From Loxodes magnus (taxonomy: Eukaryota; Ciliophora; Karyorelictea; Loxodida; Loxodidae): DNA of 64,000 bases. The notes below the pieces were generated by a model, which saw nothing but the letters and a program-made list of their open reading frames with translations, was not told the DNA's origin and did not search any database. Positions within the stretch are counted from its first letter, which is position 1; every line of letters begins with the position of its first letter. Positions 1 through 10,588 of this stretch are shown piece after piece. The translations under genes and the position numbers were made by a program. The DNA is taken from contig CAMPDV010000382.1 of the NCBI GenBank assembly GCA_946699065.1, forward strand, positions 186,001 to 250,000. Reading direction: 5' to 3'.

Positions 1-441
1 AAAGCCTCTAGTCTCTTTTAAATGAAAAAAGAGTTCTCCTCCATTGAAATAATCAAGAACCAAATAAAGTTTATCAGGAGTTTAGAAAGCAAATCTGAGA
101 GAAACGATAAAAGGATGATCAATTTATTCTAAAATTCTTCTTTCTGTTGCAGTGTGTTCCGCTTATCCTTTAGAAAAGACAGTTTCCTTCTTAATAATTT
201 TCATAGCATATATTTATTGATTTTTCTTAAACTTAACTTAGCATACTTTTCCATAAGATCCTTAACCTACTACTTTCAAAAGTTCGAAATCACTAGGTGA
301 AAGAGATGGAATTTCGACAGTTGTATAAAGTTTTCCAAGAGTGGATTTAGTTCTAGGCCTTTACTAATCCTCTAAGTTATCCTAACCTTCAGCCTCTTAG
401 TTCTTATTTTTAATTTTCTTCTTTCCTTATTCATTTCCCAT
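1..441 (-). CDS. AGC-group protein kinase, N-terminal part (cut by window edge)
   Basis: First 147 residues of a serine/threonine kinase; the C-lobe lies beyond the left edge. With TAA/TAG as Gln the protein starts Met-Gly-Asn (possible N-myristoylation) and has a basic, Gln-rich leader of about 50 residues. The kinase N-lobe follows: glycine loop GQGSYGKV (59-66), ATP lysine in AMK (K81), alpha-C glutamate in HTATERRIL (E100), then HPFIVSLRFAF and FNGGELFFHL. These strings are typical of the AKT/S6K/SGK branch of AGC kinases; I infer phosphorylation of Ser/Thr substrates near membranes if the glycine is acylated. No intron and no internal TGA in this part. It is divergent from the phosphatase gene 575 bp away. 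Subfamily cannot be settled without the C-terminus. Confidence 0.93.
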
Positions 442-1016
442 CTTTATTTATATTTTCTTATCATTCACACATTCAACTTCTTTAACTGTATACCAACCAT
501 ATATATTTTACCTTATTGTATACTTTTTTTAACTAAACTATGTCAGACTCTTAATATATAGAGCCTGACGTATGATTGGATCTTGGTAACTTGAAGTATT
601 ATTAAATGATTTTGGAAATTCTTACTATCAGTTGATATATTTGGCTACTAAGGTAAAGCAATCATATTATAAAATGCGTGATAAATTGATTACCAAATTT
701 AGCATACTTAGCACCTAAAAAGTAATCACCAAGCGCTTTAGCCTGAATAGTATTTTTATTAGCTAGTCAATTTATTAAAGACTATTAACTAAAACCTATT
801 TAAATGCTAACTTCTTCCTTCCTCTTACTTTATAAGAGATATTCTAACCTTTTATTAAATACCATCTATTTTAATCAGCAAAAGCAAGTAAAAAGGAATA
901 TATAAAAAGTATATTTAGAGAGGAATATGAGTGTAGAGGTTTAGACTAACTGGAATATACAGTTTTAAACAATTAATTTAGATTTAATTAGTTTTGATTA
1001 AAATAGTTAATAGGAA
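442..1016. other. intergenic, divergent promoter region
   Basis: Shared upstream region of the kinase and the phosphatase. AT-rich, no gene seen. It holds one hairpin at 542-569. Confidence 0.6.
542..569. repeat. inverted repeat / hairpin
   Basis: Nine-base arms GTCAGACTC and GAGCCTGAC pair with one mismatch around a 10-base AT loop, between two divergent genes. Role unknown; could be chance. Confidence 0.4.
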
Positions 1017-1940
1017 ATGTTTCCAAGTTGTGATGAAATTGTCGATAATCTTTTCCTTGGTAATTACTCTGCCTCTTCTAACATTAAGATGCTTTAAAAT
1101 AACAGAATTACTCATATCGTGGTAGCTGCTTTCGGCTTACCAAAACTATTTCCTAATAGGTTTCAGTATAAAGTTCTGTAGTTAATGGATTTACCTTCTG
1201 AAAACATTTCTAGGTATTTTGATGAGACAGTAAAGTGAATTGAAAAGGCGATAGAAGGTAATGGAAGAGTGTTTGTTCACTGGTAAGATTTTATATAGCC
1301 TAGCTGGTATTTCACGAAGTTCAACTATAGTGATCTCTTATCTAATTTACAAAGGAATGAGCTTTAACGATGCTTTCAATCATTGCAAGCGTAAGCATAA
1401 AGTCACTTCTCCTAACTATGGCTTCTAAAGGTAACTTATGAACTGAGAACTCAAAATTGTAAGTATTTTATACAGCAAAAAGGTAAAAAGTAATAAAATA
1501 CCCAATCTGCTAGAAACGTATTACAAAAAGATCATATAGCACAATAAGGAAAAAGGCATTTCGTCCAATAGAGTAGCGCATTTAACTAAGAGGAATAAAA
1601 ATTTCTTGATCTTGGCTTTAGAATGCCAGTTGCTTAACCAAATCCTGTTTAATAAAGCGAATAAAAGCTATAAGCTCAAAGAAAGAACTAATTAGAAAAG
1701 CCTTATTATGTTAAATATGCTTATAACAAAAGTTTAGCTCCCTATAATAGTAAATAGGATGAATAAAGGGAGAACAAAAAAGGGACATAAAGCTCTTTAT
1801 CAAATTTAGCGAAGAAAAGAGAAGCGCCTATGCATTAATCTCTACAAAAATTCACAATTAATGGAAAAAGTTCAACTTTGTTAAATGGTACTCAAGGAAG
1901 AAATGTGTAGAAGGGTTCGTTTGTAGATAAACAAGTGTGA
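1017..1940 (+). CDS. dual-specificity protein phosphatase
   Basis: 296-residue DSP-family phosphatase (removes phosphate from Tyr and Ser/Thr). The catalytic domain fills residues 1-140: EIVDNLFLGNYSAS start, general acid D58 in MDLP, P-loop HCLAGISRS with C89 and R95 (CX5R), and NYGFQRQLMNWE at the end, all standard for the family. The Gln- and Lys-rich tail (141-296) is of unknown role. Two introns: a 16-nt one splits the codon of the catalytic cysteine and a 17-nt one follows the catalytic domain; without them the frame is lost. Two in-frame TGA codons fall on W74 and W138, the latter conserved in DSPs; the final TGA closes the frame. Function confident; substrate unknown. Confidence 0.94.
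1283..1298 (+). other. intron, 16 nt
   Basis: GTAAGATTTTATATAG; removal joins TG and C to form the catalytic Cys codon in HCLAGISRS. Confidence 0.92.
1459..1475 (+). other. intron, 17 nt
   Basis: GTAAGTATTTTATACAG; removal moves the frame into the Gln-rich tail that ends at TGA 1938-1940. Confidence 0.85.
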
Positions 1941-4405
1941 TATTAATAATAAATATCTAATAAACTCCATATCATGATGCGCGAAAATCACTCTTTTTCT
2001 TAAATTTACTTTTCTAAACCTATTAAACTAGTAAAATCTGCATAAACTAAAGAAGTATCTTCTAGATAATTGCATGATAATCTAATCAAGTAGGTTTATC
2101 TTGTTGGTATTGTAGGCAATCTTAAGTTTAAGTTAAACTACTCTCTATCTTTATAGAAAAGCTCTAATCGATTAGTTCACATTCAATTTTATCTGTATTT
2201 AAAGTATAAAGATAATATTGCCTAATTTTAATTAAACCTACCTGCTTACTGTAATTAATTAAACTTTAATTAATAAGATCCTAATCATACTTTAATTATT
2301 AAATGTCTTTAAAGCTAACAAAGTATCAATGGTAATTACTTATAATTCTATCAATACACTTTCAAGGGTATATTAGTTATTGCTTTATCAGACTTTCAGG
2401 TAGCTAGCAATAAGAAGAAAGCTAAAACAAGATTAATAGATATTCCTATAAAGCTCCATATATAGGAAGAACCATAAAATGTGTATAACATATCTTAACT
2501 ACTAGGTTTTCTAGTTAAAGTGCGTCTGATTATGTTTATCTTACTTTTTAAATCTCATAACTAATTATACTATATTTATACTATATTTAAATAACTAAAG
2601 TCATTTATATTGCAATGCTTATGGTTATTTTAATTAAAAGCTTATATTTATACTTATAGGTTAAAACTTACCTTTTAATTAACTATTAACTCTAGAAGAC
2701 TAAATTATGGTATAATCTTATTCAGCCTTAGTTTTCTCTTATTAATTATAGTTAATATCTATATTCTTGAAAGCTATACCTTCCTTATTATTTTTCATTG
2801 GACTTCCCTGTACTCAAAATAAGAAAAGCTATCACTATTATCAATCCTAGACTTTAAGCTTATACAACTTTTTTCTCCTTCATTTCTTAACTAGATAGGA
2901 ATATTCAATCCTATATTACAAATCTTATAATACGCTCATTTGATGTCTAAACTAGAAATTATCTTTACCAGCTAATGAAAATGAATAGTAGTTACATTTA
3001 AATTGATACCTTAGCATACACTTTAATTATTAAGCTTATAAGAAAAACATTCAAAGCTTTACAATAATAATTAAAGCTACTTCTTAGTTAAGTCTTCATA
3101 GCCAGCAGATGAAATATACTAAGGTATTATAATGAAAATAATACTAAATCTTATACCAATTTTTAAATAATCAACCCTTAAACTTAATTTGAATCTTTAA
3201 TAAAAAGCAATTTCTAAGCTTAGCTAATATTCTTTATTAGCAACTCTATTTTCAATTAGTAGCCCATGCTTATAAATCAAACAGCAGGAACTAACTTTTT
3301 CTTAAGATTTTCTGACTTAAATTAAGAGAAAAGCGTATTTCCTGATAATCTAGCATTGCCTAATCAGGCTTATCTTGTAATTTTTAGCTATCATAGATAA
3401 AAATAAGAGCATCATACCTACTTTAGGTGATAATTTATTAAAAAATAGTAGTAATTGATTTAAAATATTATCTTAATTATTTTGCTAAGATAACTAGATA
3501 AGTAAGTATATCTTCTTAAGCCATTTAATATATTTTCCTTAGACATGAGTCTAATTTTTAAACTCTTATTATGCTCTTTTATTAAATCTAGTATTGCTTT
3601 CCTTTCATTATTCTATCATGGAGTTTATTCTTAGCAATTTCTATTTAATTTGAGATAATCAACCTACATGTACATTTCAACTGAAAAATGGTATCCTTAA
3701 ACTTTTGAAAGTGATTTCTATATCTCTTGCTAGAAATCCTGCAAGTTTATTCCTCTAGATAGTGAAAAAAGCAACAATTAAATATTCTTAACTTATACAT
3801 TAATACTATATCTCAGCCAAAATCCCAAAATATTGCTTAATAAATCTAAAATAAGAAGTCATTAAATTAGCTCTCTTAGTTGACATTAGTATCATTCCTT
3901 ATAGCTTTTCTTAGTCCTTAATATTTATTTTATAGTAAGATTGATAAAAAAAGCAACCCCTTTATGTATATATCTCCTTATAAATTACTACCTGGTGGGA
4001 ATAAATGGATCAGGTAGAAGAAATAAGTTACAAATTTTGATAGCTTTTGCTATATTTTCTGCTATTTAATGATGTAAAGTAAAAAGACATTAGATTTATT
4101 AATTTACACTCTAAATTAAAGCTAAATACGCTATATATGTATACCTTCTTACTACTATCATCAAACCCTTTTTTACCCTTTTTACATTTTTCACTTCGTT
4201 AAGAATACCAAAAAAATTTGGTAATAGTAGTTTACTAGAAGTTGGAAAAAGTGGCTAAGGAATGGAATAAAAGGAAGCTAAAAGTGGTGTAAGAAAGAGT
4301 AGAGGAGAGAGGTATTTTTGAAAAATTGAATAATAAAAATAGTTTATTTAAGGGTAATTTCTGACGTTTATAACTAACTTACTCAATTTTCTTATGATAT
4401 AATAA
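1941..4405. other. intergenic, no gene seen
   Basis: 2.5 kb of AT-rich sequence between two same-strand genes. I find no family-recognisable frame on either strand; one short hairpin at 4206-4223. Confidence 0.55.
4206..4223. repeat. perfect 7-bp hairpin
   Basis: TACCAAA and TTTGGTA around an AAAA loop, about 180 bp upstream of the CCCH gene. Possibly chance in AT-rich DNA. Confidence 0.3.
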
Positions 4406-5511
4406 ATGAATGCCTTTAAAGATTTTCACCAATAACCAAAACCCCCCAGCCAAAATTTTGGGGAACAAAGCAGAGCTGTTAAAAAGATGAAGGAGTAAAA
4501 CTTTGTTTTGAAGTACAAAACGGAAATTTGCAGGAACTGGGAATAGGGCTACTGTGAATTTAGGGATCAGGTATGCCTTTATTCAGTGCGCGTTTTCACA
4601 CGGATATCAAGAGCTAAGGCCTAAAGTTTCATTTGATGAAACTTCGGAGAAGGCAAGTACCGTTGGAAATGTTCTTACTGGATAAACTACTACTGAATAA
4701 GGAAAGCCTCGCAGTATAAGCGAAGATTTTATTGTGAAATACAAAACTGAATTATGCAGAAATTGGGAAGAAAAAGGAGTTTGTGAGTTTGGACTTTAAG
4801 TAACTTTTTAATTTAGTGTGCTTTTGCACATGGAATTGAACAACTAAGAAGGAAACATCCTTGTCCAAGCTAAGTAACCAATTTCATCTAAAATCCTTAT
4901 CAACTTCATACCTTTTACCAGCCACCCTCTTTCCCTTATGTTATTTTACCTTCTTAACCTCCTGAATTGCTAAAACCAGTTAGTCGTAACTAAGTAATCT
5001 AGCCAGTGATAGAAATTCCAGAAAAGGAAGAAGAAGATTTGAAGAAGTTAGAAGATTTGTACACTTAGTATTAGGAAGAGAAATCCCCTAAGTACTCATG
5101 TGAAGATAGCTATATTGCCTACTAAAAATACTGGAAACCTGAAAAGACAAAGAAAAGTGCAAGTATATTAGTTATACCAAATCTATTAGAAGTAGATTGT
5201 CAAGAGTTCTTAACACTTAAAAACTCTTAAAATATCTCACCAGCTATTTCCACCTCAACCATTCCTTCTAAATCCGATGAAATCAATGGACATACTTTAT
5301 TTAACTCAAAGAACAAGAGATTCCGAGCTAACTCTGATGCAAGTTTCTTTGTATGTTTCACTGAAAAGAATCTCAAGAAAACAACAGAGGATATGTACGA
5401 CATGCATCAACAAATTCCTGAGTATAAATTTAGAAAGTAAGTAATAAACACAGACAACGCCTTTCAACATTCGAAAGTTTAGAGGAGAAAGAGAATGAAC
5501 AAATAATTTGA
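4406..5511 (+). CDS. tandem CCCH zinc-finger protein (tristetraprolin-like)
   Basis: 351-residue protein with two CCCH fingers, each led by KYKTE(I/L)CRNWE as in the TIS11/TTP family that binds AU-rich mRNA. Finger 1: C42, C50, C56, H60 (CX7CX5CX3H, one residue short of the usual CX8C). Finger 2: C112, C121, C127, H131 (CX8CX5CX3H). After the fingers come Pro/Ser-rich and acidic stretches without a known domain. Three introns (16, 17, 17 nt) are required. The first two interrupt the fingers at exactly the same place, phase 0, just before the third cysteine. TGA ends the frame after EKENEQII. Likely a cytoplasmic mRNA-stability factor (inference from family). Confidence 0.94.
4571..4586 (+). 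other. intron, 16 nt (in CCCH finger 1)
   Basis: GTATGCCTTTATTCAG, phase 0, directly before the codon of C56. Confidence 0.93.
4800..4816 (+). other. intron, 17 nt (in CCCH finger 2)
   Basis: GTAACTTTTTAATTTAG, phase 0, directly before the codon of C127, the position equivalent to the finger 1 intron. Confidence 0.93.
5437..5453 (+). other. intron, 17 nt
   Basis: GTAAGTAATAAACACAG near the 3' end; removal brings TGA 5509-5511 into frame. Confidence 0.85.
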
Positions 5512-5608
5512 GCGATAGTCTATAAGTATAATAAAATCTTAATTAAATAATTAAACTAATAAGGTGTTTAAATACTCTATTTGCTAATTTATTAAATCTC
5601 TTTTATTA

Positions 5609-7228
5609 TCAACATCTATGCTTTTTTCTAAGCATATGGAAAATTACCTATTCAATTGAAGCCTATTTTACATGCAATTTTTACTTTATATCATAAATAG
5701 AAAAAATAGGCGAGTAGTACTTGTCGTTTTTATTGTTTAATTTTAGATCACTTTGAGCATACCTTTTATATTGATTAAGGTACTAGAAGAGATAATTACT
5801 AAAGAAGATTAAAAAGGTAAGCTAGATGAAGGAGAAAAGAGAGATTTGGTGGAGTGAAGTTAGAAGGTTAAAATTGGAGATAAAAGAGAAATAAATTAAA
5901 GTTACAGAGCTTTAAGAATTTGCATTATCAACTGTTATTTCCAGTTCTTCTCTTACTTTAAGTTGTTTAGTGTGGAGCTAAGATTTTATTTGAGATTACT
6001 GCTTTTAGGCTTCAAGAGTTTTTTCGTCCACAATCACTTTCTAGTTGCAGTAAAAAATAATAGTCAAAATTATATAATAAAAGAACATCGAAAATTCAGC
6101 ATAAATTATTGAAGGTCCATCCTTAAACTAACCCAGAATTAAAATGAGAGTGAATATATCAATAACTGCAAAGACTAAGGCTCAGATATTGAAAGTTATA
6201 GAAACTAATCTGTTTAGCTTCTCTAAGTCTTTTATTGTACGAATCATTTTTCTTTTGTAAAAGCATGAGTAGCTAACTGATAAGATTGTAAAGCATCAGA
6301 ATAAGAGCAGCATAATAGTTCACGCAGATACGAAATCTCCATTATGTACAAGCTTATTTATATAAACACAATCATCATAGTCATAGAAAATTGCAGGTAG
6401 TAAGTGAGTACAAAAAAACAGTGATATGATGCATCTTTTAAGTTGAAGTTTAAAATTATTTATTTTACTTTATCTCTTGCCTAACCAACGAGAAATTAAG
6501 GAAATTCCTTTCAAAAAAATCACTAAGATTAAAGCTATTACCAAAGCAGGCTCTACATCATATAAAAAATCAGTTGTATATAAAGGATTCTTATCCAGTT
6601 TTTCCTCTACAATTGTAGCTTTAACATCATCAGGTTCTCGAAAACAATGGGTATGCTTGTATTTTGAATAAGCATCAACAGCCATTATACTTGTAATGAT
6701 TACCATAATTAAATCTATTAAGGATAAAACAGCTGATCAAGTATCGTATGATTTCTATTATTTTGAATAGATTTTCTTTTATTATTAGATTTACTAATCT
6801 GCCAATTAACTTTTTTATATTTACTTTTTCTACTTCTCTTAGCAAATTAATAAGCTCTATCTCTATAAAAAACCTTTTATTTGTATATTTCGGTTTTGGT
6901 TTTCTTCATTTTAAGTTTGTTGTTAAGCTAGTTCAGGGTTTTCAGATTCATCTGAGATATTGTTTTCAGATTCTTTTAAATCGTTATCTTATAGATTCAT
7001 TTAAATATCCATATCCTAAGAATCAGCCACTTCTTCCTGTTAACTATCCTCTACAATTTAAATAGAACTAGAATGGACTTCTTCATCCTAATTTCAATTT
7101 TACTCCATCATTTCGCTTTTAAAACTAGACTGAGGAGTTTACTAACCAGCAGAGGCCCCAGGAGTCACTACAGGTTCTTCCTAATAATTTTAAATAGAAT
7201 TACTTTGAACTAAATCTATTTTTGACAT
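5609..7228 (-). CDS. six-TM membrane protein, C-terminus uncertain
   Basis: Unrecognised membrane protein read in one frame from ATG at 7228. An acidic, Gln/Ser-rich cytosolic-looking leader of about 155 residues is followed by six hydrophobic segments, roughly 161-184, 225-246, 264-282, 305-326, 345-370 and 385-402. Four internal TGA read as Trp, three of them inside or beside membrane segments where Trp is plausible. After about residue 440 (near 5910) the protein stops looking coding, yet the first in-frame TGA is only at 5609, so the true end is unclear: read-on to 5609, an undetected intron, or a UAA used as stop. The N-terminal frame continues through a Gln/Lys-rich stretch just before TM1. 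A channel or transporter is possible; no family is claimed. Confidence 0.65.
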
Positions 7229-10200
7229 TTTATATTATCATTTTAAATTACCTTATCTAGTTCCATTCCTTGTATTCAGTTATAGCCTTTAATATTCTAG
7301 CTTAGTGCTAGAATATCACTAATCTTATGTATATTCTACTACCCTCACTAAAATCCTTGATTGAAAATTTGTAATTATATATCTTTCAAGATAGCTACGA
7401 TTTATAAAGTATTGACTATTAATATAGCGAAGCTAACATATATATAGATTTAATCTTAGTCCAATCATTTATATATCTTCATAAGTATTATTTATATTAT
7501 ATGTCTTTAGTTAGTTCTACTCCTTGTTTTAAAATACCAACTAGGTATCTACTAGTATACCCATGCTATTACTAAAGTTGTAAAATTAGGTTTAAATTAT
7601 AGATCTTTGATATAGATTAATTTAAGTGAATGGAGGGGACTAATTCAATGATCTTATTATATAATTAATTTTTATGATTTGGTAGTTACTTTTTTATAGA
7701 TTATTTAACTCTATTAGATTAGATGCTTCATTACTTATGTCTTATAATATCGAAATCGATTTTGTTAAAGGATTATTTTCTAAGTCTAAGGAAGATAAAA
7801 TGATATATTAGATCAATCAGATTATTTGCCTTTTATATATTAAGTCCTATAAACATATTTCTTCTAAGCTGCTATATCTCTACAATATTATGAAAAACGT
7901 TTATAGCCTATAATTAGAAATGGATAGAATTCATTTTGAAACCTTTACAATTAATAGAAAGCATAAATCTATCTAATTAAGTAACCTTATGAATATTAGT
8001 TTTGTGAAAAGCATTTAAAGTTTGCTTATAATATAAGAGATAACTAGAGAAGTCAAAATTTCTGAGTTAACAATAAAGGCAAATTCTATTAATTTGCTAA
8101 GTTCTATTTATCAAGCAACTGCTCTAGTAATAAATTATATGCTTCCCATGCTTTGCTTATAACTATATCTGCAACTATGCATTTCTTATGTCCTTATACT
8201 CAATTTTCAGAAGTAAAACTAAGGTTTTTAACTCGGAATTTTATAAAAGTCTATCTTTAAAATATAAGCCATAGCAATAGTTTAAAATAGCTTTAATTAT
8301 AGAAAATTAGATTCTAATTAAAGTAATTAATTGAAAAATGCCTTGTCGTAATAAAAATTTGCTATAAAGCAATCGAAATAAAATATTGGATGTAATTTTG
8401 CCTAAGAATCAAAAAGAAAAAAAGTTAACAAATAAAACTGAAAAATTAAAATGTTCAAACTAAAGATATGCAAAAGATAGCGAAACTGCTAATTTATGAT
8501 ATTAGAAAAAAAAGGAAATACTAACGTAAAAAGATAACTGAATTTTTTTATTGAGGAGAAGTAAAAAAGAAATTCTTGCTTAAATATTAAATCAGAAATT
8601 TAAAATACACTTCTCAATTATATTGGAGGATAATTTGAGGGGAAGGTCAATAGGAATTTAAGGTCAATTAATGCTTGCAAGCTCTCTTAACTCTTTTTTA
8701 TATATATTCTGTTTATAGATATGTTTTTACTGTTTTTTCATCTAGCATTAAGTATGAAAAATAGTTAGATGCAAATTTATTCTTTAAAAGTATTCATTAC
8801 TGTAATAAAATCTTGATAAAGTTTTTCATAATTAATCATCTTCTCCTTATTTTATTTTCACAGCATCTTATAATTCTTAACTACATATTTGATTAAGCCC
8901 CAGTGGTAATAATTTTTTAATGAGCTATTAATATTTAAATCTATTGGCTTTTATCCACCATTCTCAAAGAAACTTATAATTACTCTTTTCTGCTCCTAAA
9001 TATCCATTTTATTATAAGTTCCTTCTCTTATCCTGAATAATAAATTTCTTTTTGTGAACTTTTTAAAGTTTTTATTTTGAAAACTAAGTCTCTTCCTTTA
9101 CTAATTTCATATTACTTATCTGATTGCTTCATTAGTTTAAGTTCTTTTAAGCATCCAAGTATTGTTTCTTCAAATTTTTAGGAGATTTTCAAGAGACTTT
9201 AACAATCTTCTATTAGTTAGCATAACTCTTAATTTGAAGGTATATAAATTAATGCATATATCCAATACTAGTCTTAAGTCTTTTATTCGTCCTTAGCTTT
9301 ATATTCCTTAGAGCATCTCTCTTCTTATAGAACTAGAACTTCTTTTGCTTTAATTTTATCTTTCTCTTCTTATTTAATCAAAAGTCTAATTTTTTTAATA
9401 CTATTGAACTAAACTTTACAAGATCTAAAGTTTCTCCTGAACAGAACATAAAGAAATGGTGAGAGATTAGTTCAACTAGTTGATATTAAGAAAGCTTAAC
9501 AAAGCAATAAGAAAAGCTGTAAAGATAAAGAGAGATTAGCTAAAAGATATAACTGAAAGCTAAATTAGAAGGAAAAAATTAAAATGAGTTACTAAGAATA
9601 AACTAATGCAATAAACATCTAATATCTGTAGTATGATCATTCTTTACATAAAGCTAAAAATAAAATTTAGAAATATATTTAAGAACAAAATGAATATTTA
9701 GAATTAAAAAGCAATCAATTACAGTATTATCAAAAGCTAAACTTAAATTATTAATACTTTCAGAAATATTTTGTAGTAGAAAAAAGTCAGAGTATAATAA
9801 AAATAAGATACATAGGGAAATTGAGATTAATTAAAAAATGAGATAACCGAATAATAAAGTAAAATATCTTGGAGATCAGAATGAAAAATACTCTTTATAA
9901 AAGAAGATTTGAAGATAATAAGCAAAGCTGTTATGCTAATAATTTTAAATAATACTTAAATTAAAAAAGCAATAAATCTAGTGACAATAATTAAGTTAAA
10001 AATAAACTAATGCTATTAGGCAATTTAAAGGCAAACCTCTTTAAGTAAATAAATTATATAATTATCATATTATATGAAGGATCTAAAATGTTTAGTAATA
10101 CGAAAACTTGAGTATTATGAATGTAAACTATTCAAATATAAAGATATAAATGTTTCAAGAAATCGAGAGTTAAGACAATTTAGTTTTATAATAGATGATT

Positions 10201-10588
10201 GAGACTCTAAAAATTAATTCCTTATACTTACCTATAGGATCTAGATTTATAAGCCAAAATATTTAATATAATATAATGCCAAGAAGAGCTGAACGACTAT
10301 AAAGTAAATGAACTGAAAAATAAGATTTAGAAATCATGTAGTAAGCAGAGTAAAAGAGTAATTATTAGATTAAACTGCTATTATAAATAACTATTATCTT
10401 AATTAATTAAAAGAAAGTAATCTTAAAATTAAAGAATCAAAAAACTTTTTCAGCTTAATATCTAAACAATTTTACTAAATAATTTTAGAACCAATAATCT
10501 TAAATTGGGTAGTCCTTAATTTATCTAATTTAATAGTATTACTTAAGTAGAGGAGAGAAGAAAAGATAAGATTAAATAATACTTTATT
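7229..10588. other. long intergenic region, possible decayed frame
   Basis: 3.4 kb, the longest spacer. Two stretches give semi-plausible frames: minus strand about 8750-9430 and plus strand about 9458-10600. Neither is convincing, because with TGA read as Trp almost any AT-rich stretch stays open. Confidence 0.5.
8750..9430 (-). pseudogene. possible unrecognised gene or remnant
   Basis: On the minus strand one frame (about 9430-9000) has a balanced composition with QYWIYALIYI and CQLIEDCQSLL. A second frame (about 9000-8750) continues with LLFRIREGTYNKMD and ends at a TGA after FFILNAR. I find no 16-17 nt GT-AG intron that joins them and no start ATG in the first frame. It matches nothing I know. 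Could be a decayed host gene, a wrongly read real gene, or chance. Confidence 0.18.

Noticed and set aside
1017-1460. Standard ciliate code with TGA only as stop (Tetrahymena type)
   Set aside because: It would truncate the phosphatase, DHHC enzyme, TTLL9, importin alpha and thioredoxin-ZZ genes at conserved Trp positions.
6748-7065. Plus-strand hydrophobic ORF beginning MISIILNRF
   Set aside because: Shadow of the Gln/Lys-rich N-terminal part of the minus-strand six-TM protein, which is in frame with its TM region.
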